DNA of 64,000 nt, taken from the NCBI RefSeq assembly GCF_001613425.1, contig NZ_BDCI01000001.1, positions 1 to 64,000 on the forward strand, read 5' to 3'. Each line of letters starts with the position of its first letter. Positions within the stretch are counted from its first letter, which is position 1. The translations under genes were made by a program, and so were the position numbers. This stretch comes from Nocardia vulneris (GTDB lineage Bacteria; Actinomycetota; Actinomycetes; Mycobacteriales; Mycobacteriaceae). The notes below the pieces were generated by a model. That model was given only the letters and a program-made list of their open reading frames with translations. It searched no databases and was not told where the DNA came from. Of this stretch, positions 26,116 through 35,284 are shown in pieces.

Positions 26116-27132
26116 TCAAGAATTCGTATTCGCTATCACGACGAAGAAGTCATCCGGGGTCGTGGGGAAGCCCATACGCCGCACATCGGCCGGCACCGGT
26201 TGGTACTCGAACAATTGCCGCTCGTTGTATGCGAACAACTCCGCCCCCGTCTGTCCGGCAGAGTATATCGAGACACTCTTCGTCCACGCTATATGGCGCG
26301 GATCGGTCACCGGGAAAAGTGTGACATTCTTGTACCGGTCTGCGTCGGTGCTCTCGCGATAGGGCGGCCGGATGGCCGAATACCGGTCGGCGGTCCAACC
26401 CGCCTCCGAGTAATCCGGCGCACCGGTTTCGATACCGGCGAAAACGGACAACCACGGCGCCCACGAGGTCAATTTCGCACCGGGCGCTTCGGCGGTTTCC
26501 GCGCGCTGCTGGAGGCCGCGGCCGAATTCGTCGCCCGCCGGACCCGCGGTGGTCAGTACCTGCGGGCGACCGGCGGCCATCGGGGTAACCGTCACGGTCT
26601 CGCGACCGTCGAACGCTACCACGAAAGCATGCTGTGGATCGGCGATCACCAGGTGAAAGGCGAACAATGTGCCGGAATCGCCCAAAGCGGGCACCAGTCG
26701 CGTGCGCAGGAGTTCGACCGCGTGCTCCGCGGACGTGGCGGTCGCGCAATCCAGGCTCAGCCCGCCCGGCGCGATCAATTCCGCCGCGGTGGAATTCCCG
26801 GCCGTGTCCGACCGAGTGTGCTCATCCCATTCCGGCGTGAAGATGCGGCAATAGACACCGGTGCGCCGATGGAAGGCCAGCCACGAGCCGCCGTCGATAT
26901 CCAGACCGCTCACCACGTCGGCCAATTCGGGGCTGTCCGCCGCCTGCACGGTCCACGCCTTTTTACGGAGATCCGGATTGTCCTGCCAGTGTGGACCATA
27001 CGAGAACGGCTGGGCCAGCCCGAGCGCACGGGCGGCTTCGAAACCATGCGGCCGATAAATCGAATGGTCGCGGGATTCGATGGCGACGAAGCGCCCATCG
27101 GCGCTGTCCAGGAAAAACATACAGGTGCACAT
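26116..27132 (-). CDS. N-terminal-cysteine (Ntn) amide hydrolase-like protein
   Basis: This 338-residue protein begins M-C-T-C, so removal of the initiator Met would expose Cys2 as an Ntn nucleophile. A following FVAIESRDHS segment corresponds to the conserved Arg-Asp element of the choloylglycine hydrolase/acyl-CoA:6-APA acyltransferase/NRDE group. No signal peptide is seen, so it is probably cytoplasmic. The exact family is uncertain: linear amide hydrolase, acyltransferase or TANGO2-like. It lies between panC (13-base gap) and the P1 peptidase (12-base gap), forming a three-gene leftward operon of amide-forming and amide-cleaving enzymes. Confidence 0.55.
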   Translation of the reverse strand: MCTCMFFLDSADGRFVAIESRDHSIYRPHGFEAARALGLAQPFSYGPHWQDNPDLRKKAWTVQAADSPELADVVSGLDIDGGSWLAFHRRTGVYCRIFTPEWDEHTRSDTAGNSTAAELIAPGGLSLDCATATSAEHAVELLRTRLVPALGDSGTLFAFHLVIADPQHAFVVAFDGRETVTVTPMAAGRPQVLTTAGPAGDEFGRGLQQRAETAEAPGAKLTSWAPWLSVFAGIETGAPDYSEAGWTADRYSAIRPPYRESTDADRYKNVTLFPVTDPRHIAWTKSVSIYSAGQTGAELFAYNERQLFEYQPVPADVRRMGFPTTPDDFFVVIANTNS

Positions 27133-27144
27133 GGTGTTTCCGTT

Positions 27145-28032
27145 TCACATTTCCCGAAGGTCGGTCAGGGTCAACGAGATGTTGTCGATCAGCCTGGTGC
27201 TGCCGACGTGTGCGGCGACCAGCAGCCGGGCCGGGCCCGACGAAGGGGTGGGACCGAGATCGGGATCCCGCAATTCGAGATATTCGACCTCGACACCCGC
27301 GGCGGCGTCGAGTACCGCGCGGGCCGCGTCGAGTACCGCGGTGGGGCCCCGGTCGCGCACGCGCGCACCCGCCTGCAACGCCGTGGGCAGCGCCGTGGCC
27401 GAAATCCGCTCGGTCGCATCGAGGTAGCGGTTACGTGAGGACAGGGCCAGGCCGTCCGGCTCGCGCACGGTCGCGACGCCGACGATCCGGATGTCGAAGT
27501 TCAGGTCGTGCACCATCTGCTGAATCAAAACCAGCTGCTGATAGTCCTTTTCGCCGAAAAAGGCGGCATGCGGCCGGGTGATCTGCAGCAGTTTGGCGAC
27601 CACGGTGAGCATGCCGCCGAAGAGCACCGGCCTTGTCGCACCGCAGAGTTCGGCGCCGAGCGGGCCTGGCGTGACGGTGGTCCGGGGGCCGGTCGGATAC
27701 ATCCCCGTGAGGGTCGGCGTGAACACCAGCCGCACGCCCGCGGCGCGCAGCCGATCGAGATCGGCCGCCAATGTTCGCGGATAACGGTCGAGATCCTCCG
27801 AAGCCCCGAACTGTAATGGGTTGACAAAGATCGAGACAATGCACTCGGCCTCGTTTTTCCGGGCCGCTTCGACCAATGCGAGATGACCGTCGTGTAAGGC
27901 GCCCATGGTGGGCACGAACGTGACCTCGCGACCCTGCGCCCGCAGTTCCGCGGAAATGTGCGAGATTGCCGCCGGAGCTTCCTGGACGGTCAATGTTCCC
28001 TGTGCATAATTGGTGACATCCGGTGGCTTCAA
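27145..28032 (-). CDS. panC: Pantothenate synthetase (pantoate-beta-alanine ligase)
   Basis: This 295-residue ligase should condense pantoate and beta-alanine with ATP to pantothenate, the precursor of CoA and of the phosphopantetheine arm. It has the HIGH-like [36 protein letters not shown] and LSSRNRYL motifs in order. One usually well-conserved element, R-P-x-H-F-x-G, reads RPVLFGGM, with His replaced by Leu. That change and its position between two biosynthetic operons suggest a cluster-dedicated or substrate-shifted copy. A strong GGAGGGGAG ribosome site precedes the ATG. The usual panB/panD partners are not adjacent. Confidence 0.88.
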   Translation of the reverse strand: MKPPDVTNYAQGTLTVQEAPAAISHISAELRAQGREVTFVPTMGALHDGHLALVEAARKNEAECIVSIFVNPLQFGASEDLDRYPRTLAADLDRLRAAGVRLVFTPTLTGMYPTGPRTTVTPGPLGAELCGATRPVLFGGMLTVVAKLLQITRPHAAFFGEKDYQQLVLIQQMVHDLNFDIRIVGVATVREPDGLALSSRNRYLDATERISATALPTALQAGARVRDRGPTAVLDAARAVLDAAAGVEVEYLELRDPDLGPTPSSGPARLLVAAHVGSTRLIDNISLTLTDLREM

Positions 28033-28135
28033 TGATTCTCCCCTCCGGTGCGCTCCGAACGCGCTTTCGGCAGCGGCAACGGGCGTGTTGATAGATCACT
28101 TCGACGGTACCGGAACGCGGTCGCCGACGCAGCTG

Positions 28136-28163
28136 TTGACGTAATCGAGATCCGTTGTAGATC
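28136..28163 (+). promoter_or_regulatory. Candidate upstream promoter of the NTF2/halogenase operon
   Basis: TTGACG (28136-28141), a 16-base spacer and TAGATC (28158-28163) read rightward in the divergent panC/NTF2 intergenic region, about 150 bases before the first gene. Confidence 0.4.
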
Positions 28164-28219
28164 AAGCGTGTTGGTTTCGCGGATCCCTCCGCCGAAACGT
28201 TGCCGCCGGTGTGCGCACC

Positions 28220-28248
28220 GTGATATTGTTCCTTCCGGAACATAAATT
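28220..28248 (+). promoter_or_regulatory. Candidate promoter with a palindromic operator in its spacer
   Basis: GTGATA (28220-28225), 17 bases and TAAATT (28243-28248) form a plausible promoter about 67 bases before the gene at 28315. The spacer contains a perfect inverted repeat TGTTCC-TTCC-GGAACA (28227-28242), a position where a bound repressor would block RNA polymerase. Confidence 0.5.
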
Positions 28249-28314
28249 ATCGACGGCCCTGGGGAGGGTGCCGGCGACCTGGCATTCTCCGCTTGGGAAT
28301 CAGACGGGTACTCA

Positions 28315-28752
28315 ATGGTCATGCATGCGTCAGAAAACACCGGTAACCCGGTTGACGGGAATCCGGCCGATCCGAGTCCGACCGAAATAGAGTTTTTGCA
28401 GTGGCGTGCGCTGAGCGCGGGTGACGGTGCGAAATTCTATGACCACGCCACGGCGGCCGATGCGGTGTTCGCGGTGCCTTCTCCGCATGCTTCGCTGTCC
28501 CGGCGGATCATGTTGAACGCGGTCGGTACGGCACCGCCGATCGAGGCCTATCAGATACTCGAGTTCCACGAGCGTTCCCTGGGTCCGGACGCGCATATCG
28601 TGTTTTACGAGATGTATCAGAAGCGGGTCGGGCTCGATGGTATCTATGCCGCAATTTCTACGGTGTATATACGTCGCGACAATCGCTGGCTCATGCAATA
28701 TCATCAGCAGACTCCGTTGCGCAGAGGATCGGCCGAGGGAGTTTCGCGGTGA
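28315..28752 (+). CDS. NTF2-like (SnoaL/DUF4440-type) protein
   Basis: This 145-residue protein has the alternating helix and strand pattern of NTF2-like cone-fold proteins, with conserved-looking segments EIEFLQWRALSAGDGAKFYD and ISTVYIRRDNRWLMQYHQQTP at the C-terminal strand pair. Members act as small isomerases, cyclases, dehydratases or as non-catalytic partners of biosynthetic enzymes. Its GTG-coupled overlap with the second halogenase (28749-28752) suggests a physical or pathway partnership. It has no signal peptide. The substrate is unknown. Confidence 0.6.
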   Translation: MVMHASENTGNPVDGNPADPSPTEIEFLQWRALSAGDGAKFYDHATAADAVFAVPSPHASLSRRIMLNAVGTAPPIEAYQILEFHERSLGPDAHIVFYEMYQKRVGLDGIYAAISTVYIRRDNRWLMQYHQQTPLRRGSAEGVSR

Positions 28753-30362
28753 GTACCGATTATGACGTTCTGATATTGGGTTCCGGCCTTTCCGGAAGCA
28801 CATTGTCGCTGTGTCTGCAGGCGTCCGGGTTGCGGACCTGCATGGTCGACCCGAAAACGCATCCTCGCTTCGCCATCGGGGAATCGACGATCCCGAACAC
28901 CTCGAAGCTCTACAAGTTGATGAGCATCAAATACGGTGTGCCGGAACTGGCCGCGCTGTCGTCGTTCGACAACCTCATCGGGTCGGTCGGCACCTGCGGC
29001 ATGAAGAACAACTTCGGCTTCATCTACCACGAGCCGGGTACCACGGCCCGGCGCGCCCATCAGTTCCCGCTGTCGGAGATCGTGGAAACCGAGTCGCATC
29101 TGTTCCGGGCCGATGTCGATCACTGGCTGGCGCTGCGCGCCCGCGACTACGGCGCCGTCCTGCTGGAGGGCGTGGGCGCCAGCCGGCTCGACATCACCGA
29201 GGCCGGCGTGCTGTTCGAAGGTGATGAGGGAACCCGGATTTCGGCGGAATACGTGGTCGACGCGGGTGGACGCGGCTCGCCCGTCGCGGCCGCGCTGGGC
29301 CTGCGTACCACCGAAGGTCTGCGCACCACCTCGAAGTCCGTGTTCACCCATATGACGGGCGTGACCCCGTTCGACGAGATCACCACCGTGCACGGTCCGC
29401 GCGAATGGCACACGGGGACACTGCATCACGTCTTCGACGGCGGCTGGATGTGGGTGATCCCGTTCGACAACAACGAGAAATCGTCCAATCCGCTGTGCAG
29501 CGTGGGCGTCGTCTGGCGCATCGACGACGGCGACGAGGCGCCGCTGCCGAACCCGGAGCAGGCCTTCGCCGACTTCCTGGCGACCTACCCGGAGATCGGC
29601 AAGCAGTTCGAGCACGCGCAGAACGCGCGCTCGTGGATCAGCGCGGGCCGGCTGCAATACTCGGCCACCCGAACCGTCGGCGATCGCTGGTGTCTCACCT
29701 CCAACGCGGCCGGGTTCATCGACCCGCTGTTCTCCCGTGGCATGCAGAACACGGCGGTCGTGGTGGATCGGCTGGCGGAACGGCTGATCGACCGATTCCG
29801 GGGCGGTTTCACGCCGGAGACCTTCGACGACATCGAACAAATGCAGTCCAGCCTGATCGAGGAGAACGACTTCCTGGTCGGCAACGCATTCCGCTCGTTC
29901 ACCGACTATGAACTCTGGAACGCGTGGTTCCGGGTCTGGCAGGTGAATCAGGTGACGGGCACCATGCGCACCGAGAATCGGTTGCGGCACGTCACCGCGC
30001 TCGCGGCCGCGCGTGCCGCCGGGAAGGAACCGACGCAGCAGGCCGATGCGGCGCCCGGCACCGGGCTCGATGGCTTCATCGACGCCTTCTATCGGAAGTC
30101 GGACCAGATCATGACGGCCTACTGGAGCCGGGAGACCAGCCGCGACACCGCGGTGTCGGAATTCCGAAAGTTGTTCGCGGAGGTCGATTTCGTGCCGCCG
30201 TCCTTCGGATTGACCGACATGTCCCAGCCCTACTTCGATATCGACATGGACAAAGTGGCCCGCGCGGTGGCCTGGGCCCGCCGGGCCCGGCCGGGGATTC
30301 GTGAGCTGTACCTCGGCGGACTGCCCGCATCGCCAGAGGTAGGTGCAGATGAATCCGATTGA
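28749..30362 (+). CDS. Second FAD-dependent halogenase (CmlS/CndH-like)
   Basis: This 537-residue flavin halogenase has GSGLSG at residues 11-16, IGEST (43-47), a candidate active-site lysine K86 in MKNNFGFIYHEPG, and W-x-W-x-I-P at 233-238 (WMWVIP). The K-x-x-F-x-F-x-x-H-E-P-G pattern is that of CmlS/CndH-like halogenases acting on tethered or alkyl/aryl substrates, and differs clearly from the first halogenase at 17445. GTG start overlaps the preceding stop by 4 bases. The 13-residue C-terminal overlap with the next gene also implies coupled translation. Confidence 0.87.
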   Translation: MSTDYDVLILGSGLSGSTLSLCLQASGLRTCMVDPKTHPRFAIGESTIPNTSKLYKLMSIKYGVPELAALSSFDNLIGSVGTCGMKNNFGFIYHEPGTTARRAHQFPLSEIVETESHLFRADVDHWLALRARDYGAVLLEGVGASRLDITEAGVLFEGDEGTRISAEYVVDAGGRGSPVAAALGLRTTEGLRTTSKSVFTHMTGVTPFDEITTVHGPREWHTGTLHHVFDGGWMWVIPFDNNEKSSNPLCSVGVVWRIDDGDEAPLPNPEQAFADFLATYPEIGKQFEHAQNARSWISAGRLQYSATRTVGDRWCLTSNAAGFIDPLFSRGMQNTAVVVDRLAERLIDRFRGGFTPETFDDIEQMQSSLIEENDFLVGNAFRSFTDYELWNAWFRVWQVNQVTGTMRTENRLRHVTALAAARAAGKEPTQQADAAPGTGLDGFIDAFYRKSDQIMTAYWSRETSRDTAVSEFRKLFAEVDFVPPSFGLTDMSQPYFDIDMDKVARAVAWARRARPGIRELYLGGLPASPEVGADESD

Positions 30363-31620
30363 TCTGTCCGCATATGACGACCGGGTCTCGGCCGCGGTGT
30401 CCGGCTCCCTGAACGGGCTGCTCAGATTCGACCGCTCCATGGTCACGTCGTTGGACGCGCTGGAGCCCGACGACGACGCGCAACCGGTCATCGTGATGCT
30501 GCGCGCCTACCTGTATCTGCTGGGCGGGGTCCGGCCACCGGTGGAAGTCGTTGCCGCCCTCAGGAATATCGACCAGGGTGCGATCACCGCGCTGGAATCG
30601 GCGCACCTCGACGCGATCCGGCAGTTGCTGCGCGGCGATTTCGGCACGGCCGGTACCACGCTGCTGGAGATATCGCGGCAGTTCCCCGCGGACGAACTGG
30701 CGCTGGCCGCCGGGCATCAGGTCGACTTCCTGACCGGTGCCACCGAGACGTTGCTCGCCCGCTTGTCCGCGAGTCCGCTGCTGACCGAGGGCGCGACCGA
30801 GGCGTATCCGTACCTGCTGGCAATGCTGGCTTTCGCGCTCGGGGAGAACCATCGATTCGCCGAGGCGCACGCGGCAGGCAGCCGGGCGCTGGAGCTCGCC
30901 CCCGACGACAATCCGTGGGCGGTGCACGCGTGCGCGCACGCCCTGTTCGAAACCAGGGACCACGGTGGGGTCGCGGACCTGTTGTCCGCCACCCGATCCC
31001 GTTGGAACGCCGAAAGGTGCCTGCTGCGTACGCATCTGAGCTGGCATCACGCGTTGAACTCGATGGCGGGCTCCGACCACGACGCGCTGGTCGGGCTCAC
31101 CGGTGAGGTCACCGGCGTACTCGGCACCGAATGTTCGGCCATGCAATTCTGCGATGCGGTATCGCTGCTGTGGCGATTGCGGCTGGCAGGCCGGGCCGGA
31201 CCGGACGATTTCACGGCGGTCGCGGACAAGGCGCCGGACATTCGGGCGGCCTCGAATTCGGCATTCGTCGATCTGCACGTCCTGCTGGCGATCATCGGGG
31301 CCGACCGGCACGAACTCGCCGAGCAGTTGGCCAACGAACTCGGGGCGGAGGCAACGGATACCGCCGCGCATCTGATCGGCACCCGGCGCACCGCGGTCGG
31401 TGTGGCGGAGAGTTTCCGTTATTACTGCCAGTCGAATCCCGAACAGGCCGTGCGGCGTTTGATTTCCGTGCTGCCCGCGGTGGTGGGCGTCGGCGGCAGC
31501 ATGGTGCAGCGCGACCTCGCCCTGGAACTGCTGGTCACCTGCGACTACGGTGCCGGCGCGGATCTCACCATGCCCGCGGGCATCGATAAACGTCCACTCG
31601 TGACCAATCTCCGTTTGTGA
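30349..31620 (+). CDS. TPR protein of the TTC38-like family
   Basis: This 423-residue, almost fully helical protein contains TPR-like repeats, including AHAAGSRALELAPDDNPWAVHACAHALFE and HLSWHHALNSM, which match the DPWAVHAxAHxLE and WHxAL patterns of the tetratricopeptide repeat 38 family. The role of bacterial members is unproven; scaffold or enzyme-like roles are both possible. It starts inside the end of the halogenase gene (14-base overlap), with AGAGGTAG before the ATG; GTG 30343 is an alternative start. It is followed at 18 bases by an oxygenase gene. Confidence 0.65.
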   Translation: MNPIDLSAYDDRVSAAVSGSLNGLLRFDRSMVTSLDALEPDDDAQPVIVMLRAYLYLLGGVRPPVEVVAALRNIDQGAITALESAHLDAIRQLLRGDFGTAGTTLLEISRQFPADELALAAGHQVDFLTGATETLLARLSASPLLTEGATEAYPYLLAMLAFALGENHRFAEAHAAGSRALELAPDDNPWAVHACAHALFETRDHGGVADLLSATRSRWNAERCLLRTHLSWHHALNSMAGSDHDALVGLTGEVTGVLGTECSAMQFCDAVSLLWRLRLAGRAGPDDFTAVADKAPDIRAASNSAFVDLHVLLAIIGADRHELAEQLANELGAEATDTAAHLIGTRRTAVGVAESFRYYCQSNPEQAVRRLISVLPAVVGVGGSMVQRDLALELLVTCDYGAGADLTMPAGIDKRPLVTNLRL

Positions 31621-31638
31621 CAGGAATGAGCGAACGAA

Positions 31639-32655
31639 ATGACTCACGCAACTCTTCCCCTCTGCACCCAGACGCTCACCGGCCCCGCCGCGTGGCGCAG
31701 TAGCGATTACACCGATCCCGACCAGTGGACGACACCACTGACCACCGATGATGTCGGCGAGTTGTTCGCCGCGCTGCAGCACTGCCGACGGACCGGCAAG
31801 GATCTCGGTGACATCACCCGCGCAGACTTTCCGCTGGACGGCCTGGCGCGCAAGCTCGCCGCGGTATCGGACACGTTGGTCTCCGGGCGCGGTTTCGCCG
31901 TGCTCAGCGGCTTTCCGATCACGGCCGACATTCCGCGCTCCGATATCGAACTCATGTATTGGGGGCTGAGCGCGCACCTGGGGCCCGCGGTGACGCAGAA
32001 CGCCCGCGGCGACCTCCTGGTGCCGGTCAAGAACTATGGCAACGGCGGTCTGTTGAACGCGGCGACCCGCGGCTACCAGACCAACGAGGCTCTTCCGTTC
32101 CACACCGACAGTTCCGATATCGTCGGACTGCTCTGCCTGCACTCCGCCGGCGAGGGCGGCTACAGCAGCCTCACCAGTTCGGTGACCATCCACAACGAAC
32201 TGCTCCGGGAGCACCGGGAACTGCTCGGCCTGTACTACGCCGGTTTCTATTACGACCGGCGCGACGAAGAGGTCGACGGCGAGCGGCCGTACTACCGCAA
32301 TTCCGTCTACGCCTGGCACGAAGGCCGGCTCAGCTGCCGGTACTACCTGCGGCAATTCGTCGAATCCGCGCACGATCGATTCGATCTGGACCTGTCCCCG
32401 GTGGAGCGGTACGCGCTCGATACCTTCGAGGCGATCGCCGCCCGGCCGGAGAACAAGATCACCATGCGGATTCGGCCCGGCGACATCCAGTTCCTCAACA
32501 ACAATGTGATCGTGCACGCCCGCACCGCATTCATCGACACCGATCAGATCGCCCGTGAGCTACTTCGGCTCTGGCTCAACCCGTTCGGTGCACCGACGCC
32601 GCCGCCCGGACACGCGGCGTTCCGTGAAGGTATGCCACTGAAACAAATTCGCTGA
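31639..32655 (+). CDS. Fe(II)/2-oxoglutarate-dependent oxygenase (TauD/TfdA-clavaminate synthase type)
   Basis: This 338-residue double-stranded beta-helix oxygenase has the iron-binding facial triad H155-x-D157 (PFHTDSSD) and distal H293 (VIVHARTAF), with the 2-oxoglutarate-binding Arg in ARELLRLWL near residue 310. It most likely hydroxylates, desaturates or, less likely, halogenates an amino acid or polyketide-linked carbon. The retained Asp argues against a non-heme halogenase, where it is Gly or Ala. It is the last enzyme gene before the ABC transporter operon. Confidence 0.85.
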   Translation: MTHATLPLCTQTLTGPAAWRSSDYTDPDQWTTPLTTDDVGELFAALQHCRRTGKDLGDITRADFPLDGLARKLAAVSDTLVSGRGFAVLSGFPITADIPRSDIELMYWGLSAHLGPAVTQNARGDLLVPVKNYGNGGLLNAATRGYQTNEALPFHTDSSDIVGLLCLHSAGEGGYSSLTSSVTIHNELLREHRELLGLYYAGFYYDRRDEEVDGERPYYRNSVYAWHEGRLSCRYYLRQFVESAHDRFDLDLSPVERYALDTFEAIAARPENKITMRIRPGDIQFLNNNVIVHARTAFIDTDQIARELLRLWLNPFGAPTPPPGHAAFREGMPLKQIR

Positions 32656-32763
32656 TCGGAGATATCGTGTCATCGGTGTCTGGCTCGATCGGCGTCGAAA
32701 CGAAGTCAGGAGTGCTGAATTGCAGTCTCGGAGAATGACGGTGCGCACCCGCGGGGGCATCCG

Positions 32764-34323
32764 TTGAGGCGCGGTCGTCCCGTTGCCGTCGTCGCGCTCG
32801 CCTTCGCGGTCTGGCTGACCGGCGTGGCCTGCGGCACCGGCGGTGACGTGGTGCCCGGTGGGGACCCGAGCAAGGCCACCCAGGCCGCGACACCCCCGGA
32901 CGATCAGCTGAACCTCGATGCGACGGCGAACGTTCGGTTCGCGCTGGAGCCGGTCAGCCTGAACACCTTCACCACCGCGGGCGTCGCGCTCGATCAGGCG
33001 TTGCTCGACAACGTGTATCAGGGCCTGGTCACGGTGGACGCCGGTGCCCAGGACAAGATCGTGCCCGGCCTGGCGACCTCATGGGAGCAGTCGCCGGACG
33101 GGTTGAGCTACACCTTCCACCTGGTGCCGAACGCGAAGTTCCACGACGGCTCGCCGCTGACCTCCGCCGATGTCGTGTGGTCGTTGCAGCAGCAGATCGC
33201 CCCGGGCTCCAAGTCGCTGCGCGCGGCCGAGCTCGCGTCCATCGCGTCGGTGTCCGCCGCCGACCCGGCCACCGTGACGATCCAGCTGAAACAGCGCGAC
33301 ACCAACCTGCTGTGGAACCTGACCCAGCGCGGCGGCATCGTCTACAAGACCGGCACCGATTTCGCCGCGCTCGACGGTGCGGAGAACGGTTCCGGTCCGT
33401 TCCGGCTGGCGCAGTGGAACCGCGGCTCGACCCTCACCCTGACGCGGTGGGACGACTACTGGGGGCCGAAGCCGAAGGTCGCAAAGGTGGTGTTCCACTA
33501 CATCATCGACGCCAACACCGCGAACAATGCCGAACTGACCGGGCAGCTCGACGTTCAGACCGCGACCGATCCGACCCTGCTGCAACCGTTCACCGACAGC
33601 GACAAGTTCAGCGTGCTGCGCGGGACGAGCACCGACGAGTACACCCTCGCCTTCAACGAAGCCAATCCCATTCTGGCGAATCCGGATGTGCGCCATGCCA
33701 TCCGGCAAGCACTGGACAAGAAGGCGATCATCAAGGCGGTGGGTGCGGGGATCCAGATCGGTAGCCCCGTGCCGCCGCAGGATCCTTGGTACGAGGACCT
33801 CACCGCGCTGGACGAATACAACCCGGAGAACGCGAAGAAGCTGCTCGCCAAGGCCGGATACGGCAACGGGCTGACGCTGTCGGTGGAATATCCGAACCAC
33901 TACGTCACCGCGCTGAGCGACATCCTGGTCTCCAATCTCAAGGACGTCGGCATCACGCTCAACGTCCGGGTGGTGGAGTTCCAGACCTGGTTGTCGAAGG
34001 TGTACAAGAACCACGACTACGAGTTGAGCGTGGTCAATCACGCCGAGGCGCGGGACGTGAACAACTACGCGCGCGCCGACTACTACTTCGGCTACGACAA
34101 CAAACAGGTCCAGCAGTGGTATCGGGAAGCGCGCACCGCGGACAGTGAGGACGCGCGTAATGCCCTGCTGCGCAAGATGACCCGGCAGATCGCCGAGGAC
34201 GCGCCGTGTGACTGGTTGTTCCTCGTCGAGCTGAACACGGTGGTGCGCAAGGGGGTTTACGGTGTGCCGCAGCACGAGACCAACAACCGGTTTCCGCTGA
34301 CGAAGCTGGCGGTCGCCAAGTGA
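32764..34323 (+). CDS. Oligopeptide/nickel-type ABC transporter substrate-binding lipoprotein
   Basis: This 519-residue family 5 solute-binding protein has an N-terminal signal ending in a lipobox-like TGVACGTGG. Characteristic segments are NVYQGLVTVD, YTFHLVPNAKFHDGSPLTSADV and VRHAIRQALDKKAII. Such proteins deliver peptides, nickel chelates or other ligands to a two-permease, two-ATPase importer, which is encoded directly downstream. TTG 32764 is the furthest upstream start in this frame, with only a weak ribosome site. It may recover a cluster product, a precursor or a metal chelate. Confidence 0.88.
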   Translation: MRRGRPVAVVALAFAVWLTGVACGTGGDVVPGGDPSKATQAATPPDDQLNLDATANVRFALEPVSLNTFTTAGVALDQALLDNVYQGLVTVDAGAQDKIVPGLATSWEQSPDGLSYTFHLVPNAKFHDGSPLTSADVVWSLQQQIAPGSKSLRAAELASIASVSAADPATVTIQLKQRDTNLLWNLTQRGGIVYKTGTDFAALDGAENGSGPFRLAQWNRGSTLTLTRWDDYWGPKPKVAKVVFHYIIDANTANNAELTGQLDVQTATDPTLLQPFTDSDKFSVLRGTSTDEYTLAFNEANPILANPDVRHAIRQALDKKAIIKAVGAGIQIGSPVPPQDPWYEDLTALDEYNPENAKKLLAKAGYGNGLTLSVEYPNHYVTALSDILVSNLKDVGITLNVRVVEFQTWLSKVYKNHDYELSVVNHAEARDVNNYARADYYFGYDNKQVQQWYREARTADSEDARNALLRKMTRQIAEDAPCDWLFLVELNTVVRKGVYGVPQHETNNRFPLTKLAVAK

Positions 34324-34333
34324 CGGAGGTCTT

Positions 34334-35284
34334 TTGCTCTGGTATGTGATCCAGCGAGTCGGGCTGCTCCTGGTATCCCTGGCGGTGGCGAGCGTGCTCG
34401 TCTTCGCGCTGCTGCGCTTGCTGCCCGGCGACGTCGCGGCGACCGTCGCCGGGCTCCAGGCGACACCGGAGCAGATCGCCGCCATCCGCACCGATCTCGG
34501 ACTGGATCGGTCGCTGCCGGAGCAGTACCTGTCCTGGATCGGTGGGGTGTTCCACGGTGACTTCGGTCATTCCCAGCTCAACGGGACCTCCGTGGGGCCC
34601 GAGTTGCAGCAGAAACTGGCGGTCACCGGCCCGCTGATCGTCGGATCCCTGCTGATCGCACTGTGTTTGGCGGTATCGCTGGGCACCTGGGCGGCGATCC
34701 GGCATCGCAGCCGGACCGGTGAGGCAGCGAACGCCTTGTCGCAGCTCGGGATCGCGGTGCCAGGCCTGTGGCTGGCGATGCTGCTGATCCTGGTGTTCGC
34801 GGTGGAGCTGAAAGTGCTGCCCGCACAGGGATTTCCGGCCGATCGCTGGGCCGAACCGGGCGATGCGGTGCGCAGTCTGATCCTGCCGTGCGTGACCCTC
34901 GGGTTGTCCGAGGGCGCGGTGCTGTTCCGGTTCGTGCGCTCGGCGATCCTGGGCGTGCTGTATTCGGAGTACCTGCGCACCGCGCGGGCCAAGGGACTGA
35001 CCCGCACGCAGGCGTTGGTACGGCATGGGTTTCGCAATGCGGCGCCGCCGGTGGTCTCGATCCTCGGCCTGCAGTTCGCGGTGTTGATCGTGGGTGCGGT
35101 GGTGATCGAGCGGGTGTTCACCCTGCCGGGCGTGGGCAGCATGCTGCTCTCCGATGTGGCGAACCGCGATCTGGTGAAGGTGCAGGGCGAGGTGTTGCTG
35201 ATCGTCAGCGCGGTATTGGTGATCGGTTTCGCGGTCGACATCCTGCACCGGCTCATCGATCCACGGGTGGAGGCGACGCTGTGA
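34334..35284 (+). CDS. ABC transporter permease (DppB/OppB type)
   Basis: This 316-residue membrane protein has about six transmembrane helices. The cytoplasmic EAA-type loop reads YLRTARAKGLTRTQALVRHGFRNA. The N-terminal LWYVIQRVGLLLVSLAVASVLVF segment is typical of OppB/DppB. TTG 34334 has GGAGG only 4 bases upstream, so GTG 34346 is a possible alternative. It forms the channel with the next permease. Confidence 0.87.
   Translation: MLWYVIQRVGLLLVSLAVASVLVFALLRLLPGDVAATVAGLQATPEQIAAIRTDLGLDRSLPEQYLSWIGGVFHGDFGHSQLNGTSVGPELQQKLAVTGPLIVGSLLIALCLAVSLGTWAAIRHRSRTGEAANALSQLGIAVPGLWLAMLLILVFAVELKVLPAQGFPADRWAEPGDAVRSLILPCVTLGLSEGAVLFRFVRSAILGVLYSEYLRTARAKGLTRTQALVRHGFRNAAPPVVSILGLQFAVLIVGAVVIERVFTLPGVGSMLLSDVANRDLVKVQGEVLLIVSAVLVIGFAVDILHRLIDPRVEATL

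Noticed and set aside
31639..32655. The Fe/2OG enzyme as a non-heme halogenase
   Set aside because: The iron-binding Asp is retained (H155-T-D157); halogenases of this fold have Gly or Ala there.
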